Assembly (NCBI GenBank): GCA_022984795.1
Contig: JALIHJ010000032.1
Coordinates: 124,001-188,000, forward strand
Length of the DNA stretch: 64,000 nt
From: Fabrea salina
Taxonomy: Eukaryota; Ciliophora; Heterotrichea; Heterotrichida; Fabreidae
Direction: 5' to 3'
The notes beneath the pieces are model-generated. The model was not told the origin of the DNA and made no database searches. It worked only from the letters and a program-made list of their open reading frames with translations. Below, piece after piece: positions 36,101 to 45,158 of the stretch. The translations under genes and the position numbers were made by a program. Each line of letters begins with the position of its first letter. Positions within the stretch are counted from its first letter, which is position 1.

Positions 36101-37028
36101 TCCTTCGCTCCAAAGACAGCAAATGGCTGAAGTTGAAAAGGAAAGACAAGCCACCACTCCTTCAACTACCAAAACCACCAATGCTTTTGGCCAAGAAATC
36201 ACAGTTACCACTTGGACTCCTTATGAACAACAACAGTACATTTCCAAAACTGACTGGCGAGTAAGGGCTGTCTCTGCTACTAACCTGCACTTCCGGACTT
36301 CCCACATTCACATTCCTAAAGAAGAACTTGACTCCAACATTGTTTACGTGCTTCCTAAAAACCTTTTGAAAAAGTTCATAGTTTCTGCTGACCTCAGAAC
36401 TCAAGTAGGCGTCTACCTCTACGGAATAACTCCTGAAGAACACTCTGATGTTCGCGAAATCAGGTGTGCTGTGTTCGTACCCCAAGTAGGCACTCACCAG
36501 TCAGTGACTTTCCCTAGTACCTTGCCTGACCATCCCTACTTAGAAGAACTCCAACCTGTAGGCTGGATGCACACTCAGCCCTCCGAAACTAACCAACTGT
36601 CACCCCAAGACATCAAATTCTCATCCAAGTTAGTTTGCGACAACGAGACTTGGGAAGCAGAAAGCACTTGTACAATTACAGTGTCGCTTACAGCAGGGTC
36701 CTGCACACTCACAGCTTACAGACTGAACGAAGCAGGGATTGAGTGGGGAAGACACAGCGAAGAGATTTCTGGGTACTCCACAGAGTTCTTTGTTAAGTCC
36801 CAGTTGCTTCTGACGGACAAGTTCTTTGGGTTCTTCATGGTTCCTGAAAGTGGAGTGTGGAACTGCAACTTTATGGGAATAGGACACTCGCCCCACATGA
36901 AGTACACGCTTAAACTTGAAAATCCAAAAGAGTTCCACCACGAAGTGCACAGACCCAACCACTTCTTGCAGTTCGCTAAAGCACACATTCAAGAAAACAT
37001 TGAAGAAACCGAAGATTTATTAGAATAA
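30165..37028 (+). CDS. PRPF8: PRP8, U5 snRNP spliceosome core
   Basis: The 2287-aa product matches PRP8 in length and throughout. Recognisable segments are the N-terminal [33 protein letters not shown], the PROCN-type middle, [34 protein letters not shown] in the endonuclease-like region, the RNase-H-like domain and a C-terminal MPN/Jab1 domain ([14 protein letters not shown], then [19 protein letters not shown]). PRP8 forms the catalytic cavity of the spliceosome. That is notable here because this genome's introns are only 15 nt, among the shortest known. No intron interrupts this gene. Its stop directly abuts the RPT4 stop on the other strand. Confidence 0.98.
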   Translation: MAKNRKWKPSSGKKFAYKESVKEPLPPEVLRKVIKDHGDMSSKRFRNDKRAYLGALKYIPHAIYKVLENMPMPWEQIRYVPVVYHASGAITFVTETPKVIEPVFIAQWGTVWIMMRREKRDRRHFKRMRFPPFDDEEPPIDYGDNVLQVDPLEPIQMELDEEEDNAVFDWFYDHKPLCYTNMVNGESYRFWHLTLPVMSNLHRLASQLLSDLVDDNYYYLFDLNSFITAKSLNIAIPGGPKFEPLFRDNFDEDEDWNEFNDIYKVIIRHPVRTEYKIAFPFLYNNRPRKVKLSFYHKPAVVYIKQEDPSVETYYYDPAINPMPAYKFAREEVDQDEEFNLPDTVSPLFSEFALSTENTTNGIKLLWAPHPFNKKTGRTRRGCDVSIVAPWFRERCPSSFPVKVRVSYQKLLKHWVLNKLHHKSPKTLNKRSIFKAFEKTKFFQKTEIDWVEAGLQVCRQGYNMLNLLIHRRNLNYLHLDYNFNLKPIKTLTTKERKKSRFGNAFHLCREILRLLKIVVDSHVQYRLGNVDAFQLADGLQYIFAHVGQLTGIYRYKYRLMRQIRMCKDLKHLIYYRFNTGPVGKGPGNGFWVSGWRVWVFFLRGIVPLLERWLGNLLARQFEGRHSKGVAKTVTKQRVESHFDLEMRAAVMIDMQDMMPEGVKGNKVKTILQHLSEAWRCWKANIPWKVPGLPAPVENMILRYVKAKADWWSNAAYYNRERIRRGATVDKTVCKKNLGRLTRLWLKAEQERQHCYMKEGPYLTPEEGVATYTLMVHWLESRKFVTIPFPPLNYKHDTKLFVLALERLKESYSVKSRLNQAQREELGLIEQAYDNPHEALSRVKRHILTMRSFKEVSVEFMDLYSHIIPVYEIEPLEKITDAYLDQYLWYESEKRNLFPNWIKPSDSEPPPLLVYKWCQGVNNLSDVWDTSQGHSVVMLQTKLEKVYEKIDLTLLNRLLRLIMDHNMADYITSKNNVVISYKDMAHTNSYGLIRGLQFGSFVFAYYGLAVDLMILGLQRASELAGSSNDPNDFLTFKDVHTEVRHPIRLYMRYIDKVFIVFRFKPDEARDLIQRYLTENPDPNNENVVGYNNKKCWPKDCRMRLYKHDVNLGRAVFWEIKNRVPRSIAQFEWENSFVSVYSKDNPNFLFNMCGFEVRILPKCRMEEEDFTYKDGVWRLHHESTKEIIAQAFLRVDEDGLKRFENRIRQILMASGSTTFTKIANKWNTSLIGLMTYYREAAVQTEELLDLLVKCENKIQTRIKIGLNSKMPSRFPPVVFYTPKELGGLGMLSMGHILIPQSDLRYSKQTETGITHFRAGMSHEQDQFIPNLYRYIQTWESEFIDSQRVWAEYAIKRQEAQSQNRRLTLEDLEDSWDRGVPRINTLFQKDRLTLAYDKGWRMRQDFKQYQVLKQNPFWWTHQRHDGKLWNLNNYRTDMIQALGGVECILEHTLFKGTYFPSWEGLFWEKASGFEESMKYKKLTHAQRSGLNQIPNRRFTLWWSPTINRANVYVGFQVQLDLTGIFMHGKIPTLKISLIQIFRAHLWQKIHESIVMDLCQVFDTELDNLEIDTVQKESIHPRKSYKMNSSCADILLLAAHKWPVSKPSLLTDNRDNYEGATSTKYWVDVQLRWGDYDSHDIERYARAKFLDYTTDQTLSLYPSPTGCLVAYDLAYNIHSGYGNWFPGCKTLLQQATNKIMKANPALYVLRERIRKGLQLYSSEPTEPYLNSQNYGELFSDQTIWFVDDTNVYRVTIHKTFEGHLTTKPINGAIFIFNPRTGQLFLKIIHTSVWAGQKRLGQLAKWKTAEEVANLIRSLPLEEQPKQIIVTRKGMLDPLEVHLLDFPNIVIKGSELQLPFQAILKIEKFGDLILRASKPDMVLFNLYDDWLKSISSYTAFSRLILILRAMHVNNEKAKIILKPDKTTITKPNHIWPSLTDDEWVKVEVELKNLILNDYGKQNNVNVASLTQSEIRDIILGMEITPPSLQRQQMAEVEKERQATTPSTTKTTNAFGQEITVTTWTPYEQQQYISKTDWRVRAVSATNLHFRTSHIHIPKEELDSNIVYVLPKNLLKKFIVSADLRTQVGVYLYGITPEEHSDVREIRCAVFVPQVGTHQSVTFPSTLPDHPYLEELQPVGWMHTQPSETNQLSPQDIKFSSKLVCDNETWEAESTCTITVSLTAGSCTLTAYRLNEAGIEWGRHSEEISGYSTEFFVKSQLLLTDKFFGFFMVPESGVWNCNFMGIGHSPHMKYTLKLENPKEFHHEVHRPNHFLQFAKAHIQENIEETEDLLE

Positions 37029-38195
37029 CTAAACTGGATTGTAATCAATCTTGCCTTCAAGTTTTTTGGTTTCTTTGATCTTTCTGGCAGCTTTCATAAA
37101 GTCTTCTTGGTCTACATGGTCTTTTTCAGCCCTGATTGCAAACAGCCCTGCTTCAGTGCAGACGTTTCTCAAGTCTGCTCCATTGAACCCTTCACACAAC
37201 TTAGCCACAGCTTCGTAGTCGATGTCAGTCACTTTCCTAATAGGTTTTCCGTGGATCCGCAGAATGTCAACTCGAGCAGATTCGTTGGGAAGAGGGATCT
37301 CTATTTTTCTGTCTAGTCTGCCTGGCCTCAGTAAAGCTTGGTCCAGCACATCTGGGCGGTTTGTGGCCATCACCATTTTAACCTTGCCTAGTTCTTCGAA
37401 CCCGTCTAATTGGTTCAGCAGCTCCATTAGAGTTCTTTGTATTTCTCTGTCAGCAGAAGTGCCCTCAGAAAACCTTTTCCCGCCAATAGCGTCGATTTCG
37501 TCCATGAAGATAATGCAGGGTTGGTGCTCTTTGGCATAAGCAAACATCTCCCTAATGACCCTAGCGCTTTCACCTATGTACTTGTCCACAATAGCCGAAG
37601 CTACTACTTTCAAAAACTTAGCTTCAACATTGCACGCCAAAGCTCTTGCAACCAAGGTTTTTCCTGTGCCTGGAGGTCCGTAAAGCAGCACTCCTTTGGG
37701 GGTTTTGATGCCGACTCTGTGGAAAAGCTCAGGGTTAGTGATGGGGAGCTCAATAGCTTCCCTGAGCTCTCGAAGTTGCTCGGAAAGACCCCCTATTGCT
37801 GAGTAGGGCACATCGCCTGGGTTTTCAGTCATCATGTTGAATACCATTGGGTCGACTTCACGAGGCAGTCGTCTCATTATAGTCAAAGTAGTCATGTCAA
37901 GAGCTACGCGAGTGCCTGACTTCAACAGAGCTTTTTCTATTTTGGGACGGGCTCCTACTACGTACCTCGGGCCTGATGAGGCTTTGACTATGAATTTTTC
38001 GTCTTCTACTTGCTTGAGGACCTCCCCGATGATCATCCCCGCGTTTTGGATGGCTTTTAGGTGGTCTTCTGTTTTGGCGTACTCTTGGCGGGCCTTTTCG
38101 ACGTCGTCTTTGGATTCACTGACTTTCTTTTGTACTTCTTGGTGTTCCTGTTTCTTCAGGCCGTACTGCCTGATGAGTTCATTTCGTTCGTCCAT
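37029..38195 (-). CDS. RPT4: 26S proteasome regulatory ATPase RPT4
   Basis: The 388-aa protein has an N-terminal coiled coil, an OB domain ([17 protein letters not shown]) and an AAA+ module: Walker A GPPGTGKT at about 173, Walker [10 protein letters not shown], the second region of homology [22 protein letters not shown], and sensor 2 in [15 protein letters not shown]. It ends DYNPV, matching PSMC6/Rpt4, which has no HbYX tail. It unfolds substrates as part of the hexameric ring on the 20S core. The stop codon is adjacent to that of PRP8 with zero intervening bases. Confidence 0.97.
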   Translation of the reverse strand: MDERNELIRQYGLKKQEHQEVQKKVSESKDDVEKARQEYAKTEDHLKAIQNAGMIIGEVLKQVEDEKFIVKASSGPRYVVGARPKIEKALLKSGTRVALDMTTLTIMRRLPREVDPMVFNMMTENPGDVPYSAIGGLSEQLRELREAIELPITNPELFHRVGIKTPKGVLLYGPPGTGKTLVARALACNVEAKFLKVVASAIVDKYIGESARVIREMFAYAKEHQPCIIFMDEIDAIGGKRFSEGTSADREIQRTLMELLNQLDGFEELGKVKMVMATNRPDVLDQALLRPGRLDRKIEIPLPNESARVDILRIHGKPIRKVTDIDYEAVAKLCEGFNGADLRNVCTEAGLFAIRAEKDHVDQEDFMKAARKIKETKKLEGKIDYNPV

Positions 38196-38215
38196 CTTAA
38201 TTATTGAGACTTGTC

Positions 38216-38698
38216 TTAGTTAAAAACTAAAGAAACTATTGAGGTTTCATCTTTAACTTGTTCGCTGTCTGAAATCTGGTCAACTACTAGGTCGAGTTCT
38301 TCTTCTAGGTGAGGTGGTAGGGGTTTTTGTGGTTCTTTTTTTGGAGAATCTTCAATAACAGGGGGCTCAAGTATTTTGAATTGGGTGGATAGTAGGTCCT
38401 TTGCAATGCTGAGGAGAGTGTTTAGGTCTAGAGTTGCCATTAGTTTAATCAAGAACTCTTTGTCAGGAAGAGTGTCTTCAGGAGTGTAGTTTTTGAGTTT
38501 AGTAAGACAGTGTAAGTACAAGTCTTCAGTTGAGCCTTTGCCAGTAGTCACTTCTGGCAGGGAAAAGTGCTTAGCTTCGTATAGATGCAGTGTTTTTTTA
38601 GTGCCTTTTGCTACCTCAACTAGAAACTTGTCACTACAGTTAGTGGGTAGGAGTCTTTGGCACTTATGAGCTAAGTAATAGTACAAATTTAGTTCCAT
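38216..38698 (-). CDS. Unrecognised 160-aa protein
   Basis: It starts [18 protein letters not shown] after CTTCTGTATAATAAC. Residues 1-105 look like a compact helical domain with several cysteines; the last 50 residues are proline-rich and then acidic ([16 protein letters not shown]). It has no signal peptide or TM helix. It lies between RPT4 (20 bp) and a TPR/IQ gene (8 bp), all on the minus strand. Coding status is supported by ordinary codon use, start context and tight spacing, but I recognise no family. Confidence 0.65.
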   Translation of the reverse strand: MELNLYYYLAHKCQRLLPTNCSDKFLVEVAKGTKKTLHLYEAKHFSLPEVTTGKGSTEDLYLHCLTKLKNYTPEDTLPDKEFLIKLMATLDLNTLLSIAKDLLSTQFKILEPPVIEDSPKKEPQKPLPPHLEEELDLVVDQISDSEQVKDETSIVSLVFN

Positions 38699-38706
38699 AG
38701 ATGTTA

Positions 38707-39774
38707 TTATACAGAAGTATTTTTAGGGTTTAAAACTTCCATCTTAAGTAAGTCAAGTTCTTGGAGGGCTTGTCTGGCCTTTTTTTGGGCATCTTTAGTC
38801 TTTTCAATTTGCTTCCTAGCTAAGTAGCCTCTCCAGAAAGCTTGGATCCTTAAAGCAGCGTTATTTTCCTGGACTTTCACAAAACTGACATTAGTTCTTT
38901 TCCGGGGTTTTCTTTTGGGTTGAGGAGGTAAGGGTTGGTTTTCCTTAGAAGTAAACTTAGCATTGAGTTCTCTCACTAAAGCAATGGGGTTTATACGGGT
39001 TCTACTGACTATGTTTTTTCTTCTGCTGCCTTCAGCTGTGCGTGCTTTTTGAACTCCACGACTTGGCAAGCGCTTGCTGTTGCGGGAATCCATAGATATT
39101 TTTCGGTTAAGGGATAAAGCACGACTGTTAGAAAAAGCTGAAAGGGTTCTGAAGTTCTTTGAAGCAATTGAGCTGTTTTCTGAAACGGTGTCTTGTCCAG
39201 AGGCGTTTTTTAAGCTTCTGCGGAGGGACAGGGTTAAGGAGTGGGTTTTTCCAAGTTTAACTTCAGAAAGCTGAATGCCTTTATTGAGACAGTCAATTGC
39301 TTCAGGCATTAAGTTGAGGTACTCATACTCAACTCCTAAATTGTGGTAAGCAATAACTAAAGAAGTTATTATAGGAGTTTCTTCGCGGTAGTTGTTTCTA
39401 AGTAAATACAGTGCTTTAAGTGCGTGTCTCTGGGCTAATTCGTGATTTCCCAGTAACGAATAAACAGCACAGATGTTTAAGTGGGAGTTGGAAATATTAA
39501 TGAGCTCGTGTGGAAGCTGTTTTTGGATTTCGAGTCCTTTGAAGAACTGTTCAATGGCTTCATGGTATTTCTTGAATTTTTTGAATAAACAACCTAAGTT
39601 GTTCGAAGTGATTGCCATTAGCTTCTGCTGTTGTTGAGTTTTTTCTAGCTTATCTAGAATTTTGCATGCTTCCTGAAGCGACCTTTCTGAGTGGGAGAGC
39701 CAGTTACTTTGGTAGTACTTCATAGCTTCCTTGTTAAGTTTCATCACCATGTCTTTGAGGCCTTCGTTCATCAT
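38707..39774 (-). CDS. TPR and IQ-motif protein
   Basis: In this 355-aa protein, residues about 1-190 hold four to five tetratricopeptide repeats (NNLGCLFKKFKKYHEAIEQFFKGL, LGNHELAQRHALKAL, and YHNLGVEYEYLNLMPEAIDCLNKGI). A basic linker follows with SR/KR-rich segments, then an IQ motif near the end (AALRIQAFWRGYLARKQIEK). TPRs suggest a scaffold and the IQ calmodulin binding, a combination common in ciliary and basal-body proteins. It is divergent from the CxxC protein gene with 16 bp between ATGs. Confidence 0.85.
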   Translation of the reverse strand: MMNEGLKDMVMKLNKEAMKYYQSNWLSHSERSLQEACKILDKLEKTQQQQKLMAITSNNLGCLFKKFKKYHEAIEQFFKGLEIQKQLPHELINISNSHLNICAVYSLLGNHELAQRHALKALYLLRNNYREETPIITSLVIAYHNLGVEYEYLNLMPEAIDCLNKGIQLSEVKLGKTHSLTLSLRRSLKNASGQDTVSENSSIASKNFRTLSAFSNSRALSLNRKISMDSRNSKRLPSRGVQKARTAEGSRRKNIVSRTRINPIALVRELNAKFTSKENQPLPPQPKRKPRKRTNVSFVKVQENNAALRIQAFWRGYLARKQIEKTKDAQKKARQALQELDLLKMEVLNPKNTSV

Positions 39775-39790
39775 TTTTTAATTACTGTTA
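39775..39790. promoter_or_regulatory. 16-bp bidirectional spacer
   Basis: This is the whole distance between two divergent start codons. It is pure AT apart from one C and one G (TTTTTAATTACTGTTA). No separate promoter space exists for the two genes. Confidence 0.45.
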
Positions 39791-41143
39791 ATGAAAAGAA
39801 AACCTAAGCTGATCCAGAAGAAACTTAAGTTTGCCAAAGCTTCAGAAATGAAAACCTGCGAACTTTGTGGCAAACAAGTAGACGGAAGGTTTTTAGTTGC
39901 ACACAGAAAAGGCCCTAACTGCTTTAGTGAGCCAAAAACTCCTAACCCTGTTACGCCTGTGACTGATATTTTTGTGAGAGAAGAAAGAAAAACCACCCCT
40001 TTAGACATTATAATGCGCACCAAACAAACTAAAGTCACTGAGTGCTTTTACCTAAAACACTTAGGCAGGGACTCCACTGGAAGGCATCTTTGGCACTATG
40101 AGTTTGCTAATGAATTTTTTGACTGCTGGAAGTCTATGCCTCACAAACTCACTCAAGAAAAAAGAGACCCCTGCGAAGTCCACTTGAGTTTCTGCACTAA
40201 CTTGCAACAGTCAGATGCTGACTTTTACGGGTACTCTAAGCTAGAAGCTTTTTCGCCAAGCTTACTTAAGTCGCTTCTGCAAAAAGCTGTGAGAAGGGGC
40301 TTGAGAAAGAGTGCTTTGAAGTTAAGTCTGCAGCTAGCCAAAAACTGCGGAGTCCAGGAGTTAGCTAGAAGACTCTGTGTAGTGATTCTCGAAGATACTA
40401 TTTTGCATCCAGACTTTGGACTAGCAGCCTGGGCCATGGGAGTAGGGTCTAACTTCAACTACCCTGAGTGCGTTTTGGAGTCACTTCTTCAAATAGTAGC
40501 AGACATTTCAAGTGTGGAGTACAAGGACGAACTAGAAGTTTCAGGGTGTCCAAGGTTCTTTGAAAGGTGGCAAGAAGCCTCTACAACGGGCAAAGTTATT
40601 CTTTTAAGAGCTTACTACAAAGGCATGGCTGGGGATATGGAAATGCTTGCTGTAAGTGGTACTTAGAAATACTCCAAACAGTGGGATGAAAGGTTAACTC
40701 AAAACCCTGAATGGCTGAGTGAACTTCAAGAAATGCACTACCGACTGCCTGTTTGGCAAAGAGAACACTTAGAAGAAGGCATTCAGCTATGCGATTTGCC
40801 AGTGTCAGGTGTGGACTTTCACTGCTCGCCTATTCTTGAAAAGTTACTTGCAGACGAAGCACTTATAAACTCCCTTAAAGCCAGAGGAAAAGGCGAGTCT
40901 AAAAGAGAGGTAGAAAGGTACCTGCATGAAGCTATATGGCACTTCAGAAGCAGTATTAACTGCAGAAAGCACATTTCCAACCACACAGTCTACAAAGGAA
41001 GCTACCAAGAAAAACCTAAAAGAGAAGACCCTGTTTTCAAAGAGATAGTTGAGCCCAAAATAGACACTTTTGCTTACAAAGAGTTGAAGAAAAGACTCAG
41101 TATGTCTCTTGACCCTAACTACTACAATAAACTAAACGAGTAA
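39791..41143 (+). CDS. Conserved protist protein with N-terminal zinc finger, two exons
   Basis: Removing a 15-nt intron joins 39791-40651 to 40667-41143, giving 445 aa. The N-terminus is basic and carries a Cys/His finger (CELCGKQVDGRFLVAHRKGPNC). The core includes LLKSLLQKAVRRGLRKSA, RRLCVVILEDTILHPDFGLAAW, a glycine motif GMAGDMEMLA spanning the splice site, then DLPVSGVDFHCSPILEKLL and a terminal RSSINCRKH. I remember similar segments (QKAIRR, VEDxxLHP, GMxGDxxML, DFHC) in uncharacterised proteins of other protists, but no function. It may be nucleic-acid-associated. Followed by the PGAP1-like gene 9 bp later. Confidence 0.75.
40652..40666 (+). other. 15-nt intron
   Basis: Reads GTAAGTGGTACTTAG, phase 0, with an in-frame terminal TAG when retained and A at position 10. 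Its removal continues the frame into KYSKQWDERL and on through the downstream ORF without a break. Confidence 0.93.
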
Positions 41144-41152
41144 TAAACACAA

Positions 41153-43294
41153 ATGGTAGGCCTTGTCTATTTAATTGTATACGCACTGACTCTGCACCTC
41201 AGTGTAGTGTACATACCCCCCAACCAACTCACAGTCCACAGAAGTTCTGCCAAGTTAAAGCAAGTTCCCCTTGAGCACAACAACTACGGTTTCGAACTCA
41301 CAAAGTTAGTTCAAAAGCCAAGCACCCAAGAAAGGACACCTTTTGTATTTGTACACGGCCACAAAGGAAACGTCAAGCAAGCCATTAGCATGAGTCAGTT
41401 CTTCGAAAAAAAGAACCTTAAGTTAGACATGTACTCTGTGGACTTCAAAGACGCAGCTGTAGGACTGTCTCACTCCTTAATGTACACAGAAGCCGAGTTC
41501 CTCAACAAGTGCTTGTTGAAAGTAGCTCAACTGCACCCTAACAAGTCAATAGGACTCATTACCCATTCTATGGGGGGGATTGTGGCCTCTTTAGCCTTGT
41601 CTTTGCCCTCAGCGCCAGTTGACAAGGTGTTTACTATGATAGCACTAAGCACACCTTTTGAAGCGCAGCCTGTGAATTCTTACTTAGCTTTTCCAGTTGC
41701 CTACAACAGAGTCCACAACTTCTGGAAAAACTCCCAACACGACCATATATTTACTTTGTCCATTACAGGCGGAATCAGGGACCTTGTAGTGCCTTCGCAA
41801 CTCACCAACATCCAAGAACTAATTGACAAAAACGCTTTGCACGTCTACAGCACACAAATAGAAGGACTTCATTTTGAAATGGACCACCTTGCAGTGGTTT
41901 GGGCGACTGAGTTCTTTGAAAAACTCACTTCTGCAGTTAAGCTCATAGTAAGTGACCAAAGCAACCTTAAAGCAAGGGTCAAAGACACCTTGGAGTGCTC
42001 TATAAGTAAGATGCTTTACCACGAACCTATAGTTAAGCTTTCTTACATAGAGAATCTTGAAGGCCTTATAGAGTTAACTGAGTCTTCTTTTGTAGCTTCT
42101 AAGTCAGCTCTAGAGTTTTACTGCTTGAGTTCCCAAAAGTACTACTTAACTCACTTCAAACACACACTTGTCAAAAATAAGTTTATGTACAAAGTGTCCC
42201 AGTCCAAGTGCTACACAAAGCCTTCAGAATTATGGGTCCAGCCAATCAACGAGTTCCAGGAAATTAGCTTTTTAAAGGGTTTTTTGGGACAGTCTTTGTA
42301 TTTTGAACAAGAAGCTTTAGGAGTTAACTTGTCGCTAGGGCCTGCCTTTTCACAAACTAGGTACCCGATCCGCATTGTTTCAGAAAAACCTTTGCAAGTA
42401 GTCCACGCAAGGTGTTCAGGTGAAGAAATCATTAAGTACAACCAAAACGACTTGATCCTTTACTTCCACGAATACTGCCAAGAGGGCCCTCAGATCTGGG
42501 CTTTAGGAGTGGACTCTGGCAAAATAGACTTAAACATAGATATTCTAGCCAGCATAGTGTGCTTAGCAAGGGACTTCAGACTCACAGTGGTGAGTTACAT
42601 GGTTATGCAAGGTTTACTATCCTTAGTTTCAGACTCCAAACTCAAGAAACTTACTTACTTAGGAGTATCTGGAGCTTTATACTTAGGATCTTGCTTTTTT
42701 AGAGTTTATGGCTTTTTAGGTCTGGACCATGTGCACAACCCACACACCCACTACGGACTTATTGACATTCTTTACTTGTTTTGCATAGGCGAGGGGCTCT
42801 TTGTTGCCTGCAAAGCAACATTCTACCTGCTTAAGTACCTTTCTTTAGTTTTTAAAAAAGCTCCTAAAAGAGTCTTTGAGTGCCTTTGCTTAGTTCTGGT
42901 GTACTTTGTGCCGTGGCCAGCTGTGTGTGTATTGACTTTGCTGGTGTATTCTCAGTCGAGAACTATAAACGACCAAGTGTTGTTTGTTTCACTGCTACAG
43001 TTAATACTGACTTTGCCACAGCAAATCAGTTGGTACGTGATTCTGCATGACCATAGGATTCTAGAAACTCTTAATCCTTACGACGCTTTCAATATCTTTC
43101 CTTACTTGTTGTTGCTTTTTAGTTGTGTAAACAACAACTCAGAAGTCAGTCTTAAAACTGAGTTGCTTGTAAGTGCTTGTTACTTAGGAGTTTGCACACA
43201 AGACTTGCTTTACAGGGCTAACTTCTTCTTGAGTTGCATGAGTCTTTGGGTAGCTCTGAAACTCTTCTTTAGTAAGAAAAAACTTTACGATTAA
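41153..43294 (+). CDS. PGAP1/BST1-like GPI-inositol deacylase
   Basis: The 713-aa protein has an N-terminal signal anchor (MVGLVYLIVYALTLHLSVVYI), then a lipase-fold domain: PFVFVHGHKGNVKQA, the nucleophile elbow ITHSMGGIVASLAL at about residue 140, and a later His in LHFEMDHLAVVW. The C-terminal 200 residues hold several hydrophobic helices. This is the ER-resident PGAP1/Bst1 layout, which removes the inositol-linked acyl chain from GPI anchors so that proteins can leave the ER. Ciliates carry abundant GPI-anchored surface antigens. Its stop overlaps the stop of the opposing SLX9-like gene by sharing TTAA. Confidence 0.88.
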   Translation: MVGLVYLIVYALTLHLSVVYIPPNQLTVHRSSAKLKQVPLEHNNYGFELTKLVQKPSTQERTPFVFVHGHKGNVKQAISMSQFFEKKNLKLDMYSVDFKDAAVGLSHSLMYTEAEFLNKCLLKVAQLHPNKSIGLITHSMGGIVASLALSLPSAPVDKVFTMIALSTPFEAQPVNSYLAFPVAYNRVHNFWKNSQHDHIFTLSITGGIRDLVVPSQLTNIQELIDKNALHVYSTQIEGLHFEMDHLAVVWATEFFEKLTSAVKLIVSDQSNLKARVKDTLECSISKMLYHEPIVKLSYIENLEGLIELTESSFVASKSALEFYCLSSQKYYLTHFKHTLVKNKFMYKVSQSKCYTKPSELWVQPINEFQEISFLKGFLGQSLYFEQEALGVNLSLGPAFSQTRYPIRIVSEKPLQVVHARCSGEEIIKYNQNDLILYFHEYCQEGPQIWALGVDSGKIDLNIDILASIVCLARDFRLTVVSYMVMQGLLSLVSDSKLKKLTYLGVSGALYLGSCFFRVYGFLGLDHVHNPHTHYGLIDILYLFCIGEGLFVACKATFYLLKYLSLVFKKAPKRVFECLCLVLVYFVPWPAVCVLTLLVYSQSRTINDQVLFVSLLQLILTLPQQISWYVILHDHRILETLNPYDAFNIFPYLLLLFSCVNNNSEVSLKTELLVSACYLGVCTQDLLYRANFFLSCMSLWVALKLFFSKKKLYD

Positions 43295-43656
43295 GTGTTA
43301 TTAATTTGTAAGTGCTGCTTTAAAGCTTGGAGGGGGTTTGTTTGGAAAGCTTGGTTAGCAATGACTGCTTGGAACCTTTGTGTGTCTCGGTTTTGGATCA
43401 TTTCGCTTTCTTTTTTAGAGAGTTGTTTGAAGTCTGAACTTTCTTGTTTAATGTGGTCCAAACAAGCTTCTAAGCTTTTGAGTCCTCCAAATGCTCCTTT
43501 TTGTTTCTTGGACTTTTTCTTTTTCCGCAGTTCTTGTTCAAGTGCCTTTTCTGGCTAAAAGTTACTTTTGATAGTTTTGACTTTGCTGTGTCTGGCCTTG
43601 GAACCTAGTTTTTTCTCGACTTCTGAGTAAACTTTTTTAAGTGTTTGTTTTACCAT
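43291..43656 (-). CDS. SLX9-like ribosome biogenesis protein, two exons
   Basis: Exons 43566-43656 and 43291-43550 join across a 15-nt intron to give 116 aa. The product is basic at the start (MVKQTLKKVYSEVEKKLGSK), then KKKKSKKQKGAFGGLKSLEACLDHI, and ends RFQAVIANQAFQTNPLQALKQHL. That ending resembles the SLX9/FAM207 family signature (RF--V--nxxFQ-NPL-AI--HL), a nucleolar factor in pre-40S processing and export. The start ATG immediately follows the upstream gene's TAA (TAAATG) and the stop overlaps the PGAP1-like stop. An ORF on the plus strand here is only a shadow. Confidence 0.7.
43551..43565 (-). other. 15-nt intron in SLX9-like gene
   Basis: Reads GTAACTTTTAGCCAG on the minus strand, phase 1, with an in-frame TAG if retained and A at position 10. 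Removal restores one continuous basic protein with a family-like C-terminus. Confidence 0.85.
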
Positions 43657-44694
43657 TTATCGCAAATTAATATCGATCACTTGCTCAGGACATAAACGTG
43701 CTTTTACAAGGTGTAACTTGGTTGAAGTTCCTGAAAAGTCCCCTGGCCAAATAGTACTGGGGGCTATGCTTTCAGCAAGGACTCCTATTTGTCTGTAGGC
43801 AGCAGCAACTAATTCACTGCAGAAGAACTTTTCTTCAGTTTCGTGTTCTGAGTTTCTGAACCTTGAAAAGATCTTTTTGGCAGAAATTCCATACTTCTTT
43901 CCAATAGTTGCTTCTAAAAAGTTTTCGAGTTCAGCAACCATCTTGTCTGTTCTGTGTACTTCTAGGTGCCTGAACACGATTCTATCGTATTCTCTAAACC
44001 AGTCGTTGAAGTAAAAGTCTTCCCAGTAAACAATGTTGACTCCTTCGTTGTTTGTGGCTTCTAGCAGAGCTATGTCTCCTGACTCATAACGCAGTGCCAA
44101 GGCTACGTGGTCGTACTGACTTCTAGTGAGGCCCCTCATAAGCTTGGCTGCTAAGTTTTTGCTTCTGAAAAGCACTATGTCTCCAGTAGTTACTCTCATT
44201 CGGAAGTCTTTGTCTGAGATGCTTTCGTGTCTCCAAAACTTAGATGAAATTGAGTAGTGCACTGACTTGTTCTTTTTGCCCTCTGAAATGTTTACTGTTT
44301 CCTGCAGTGCGACTTTCCAGCTTTGCAAGTCTTCAGGGGTTTTGCTTTTAAGTTTGAATTTTCTTTTGTGGCGCATTGGAATGATAACTACTTGAGTGGG
44401 GTTTTCTTGGGGGTTTAACTGAACTTCAACTGCAACTTGATCGAAGTTAATTACTCCAAGGAGTTTGTTGCGTTTTTCGTTTTTGTAGTAGAACAGTTTT
44501 TTATCTGACAGAACAAAGTATCTTTTTTGCCAGCCCTTGACTAAGCTGGGGGACTTTTTTTTGAGCCATCCTTCTTTAGTGGGGAACTCACATCTGCTGT
44601 GCTTGCTTAGGAACTGCGAAAACCTGTTCAGATTGTCGTTTTCGCAGAGTTCTATTATTCCTGCGTTGGGCTCTTTTGGGTCTCCAGGTTCCAT
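43657..44694 (-). CDS. PH domain fused to permuted papain-fold (YiiX/NlpC-P60-like) hydrolase
   Basis: In this 345-aa protein, residues about 38-135 form a PH domain (KEGWLKKKSPSLVKGWQKRYFVL, ending LQSWKVALQETV). Residues about 165-330 match the permuted NlpC/P60 class: GDIVLFRSKNLAAKLMRG, the catalytic-type His in YDHVALALRY, and the Cys in KFFCSELVAAAYRQIG. Relatives include YiiX, poxvirus G6 and LRAT-like acyl hydrolases or transferases, which have His before Cys in sequence. PH targeting to phosphoinositide membranes plus a lipid or amide hydrolase domain suggests a membrane lipid enzyme. The substrate is unknown. Confidence 0.82.
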   Translation of the reverse strand: MEPGDPKEPNAGIIELCENDNLNRFSQFLSKHSRCEFPTKEGWLKKKSPSLVKGWQKRYFVLSDKKLFYYKNEKRNKLLGVINFDQVAVEVQLNPQENPTQVVIIPMRHKRKFKLKSKTPEDLQSWKVALQETVNISEGKKNKSVHYSISSKFWRHESISDKDFRMRVTTGDIVLFRSKNLAAKLMRGLTRSQYDHVALALRYESGDIALLEATNNEGVNIVYWEDFYFNDWFREYDRIVFRHLEVHRTDKMVAELENFLEATIGKKYGISAKKIFSRFRNSEHETEEKFFCSELVAAAYRQIGVLAESIAPSTIWPGDFSGTSTKLHLVKARLCPEQVIDINLR

Positions 44695-45158
44695 TTTATT
44701 AGTAATTTTTCAACTAGTTTTCGATGGATTCGTGACTTACACTGATAGCAGAGACTTAATGATCTGTTATTAATACAGCGGTACTCCAAACATTCTTCAT
44801 CGATTACTTCGCTATAAACTAAGTCTTATGTGAAGTCTTGGAAACTCCAGAACTCTGGCTGTAGTGAATACAGACTCTATAGCTTAAATGGTTTCCGAGA
44901 GCCATGGTTCTGTTCAAAAAGACTAGAAAAGCTCATACAAACACACAAGTTGCCTCGTGCTGTACAAGTTTGAAACTTCCTGACACTCTCCAGAGATTAC
45001 TGCCAATGAACAGTACGGAGTGCATGCTGCAGAAAGTTAAATAAAACACACAGATAAGCTTACTTATTACTTGGTTAGTGACCTTATAAATTGCCAAGCA
45101 TATGAGAACCATTTGTCAAACTTTTATTTTCATAGATAAGCAGCAGTTATAATCTAAA
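44695..45158. other. 464-bp intergenic gap, unassigned
   Basis: This is the longest spacer between intact genes. It separates divergent starts of the PH gene and the GTPase gene. I see no tRNA boxes, no repeat copy and no plausible gene. A frame on the minus strand next to the PH gene is open for about 45 codons with several cysteines but has no ATG. The final TTATAATCTAAA before the GTPase ATG is the local start motif. Confidence 0.5.

Noticed and set aside
43295-43558. An 87-codon plus-strand ORF after the PGAP1-like gene
   Set aside because: It is antisense to the SLX9-like exon 2, whose protein reads well once the 15-nt intron is removed.
44695-45158. A tRNA or snRNA gene in the gap
   Set aside because: No A/B box pair, cloverleaf pairing or spliceosomal RNA core could be found by eye.
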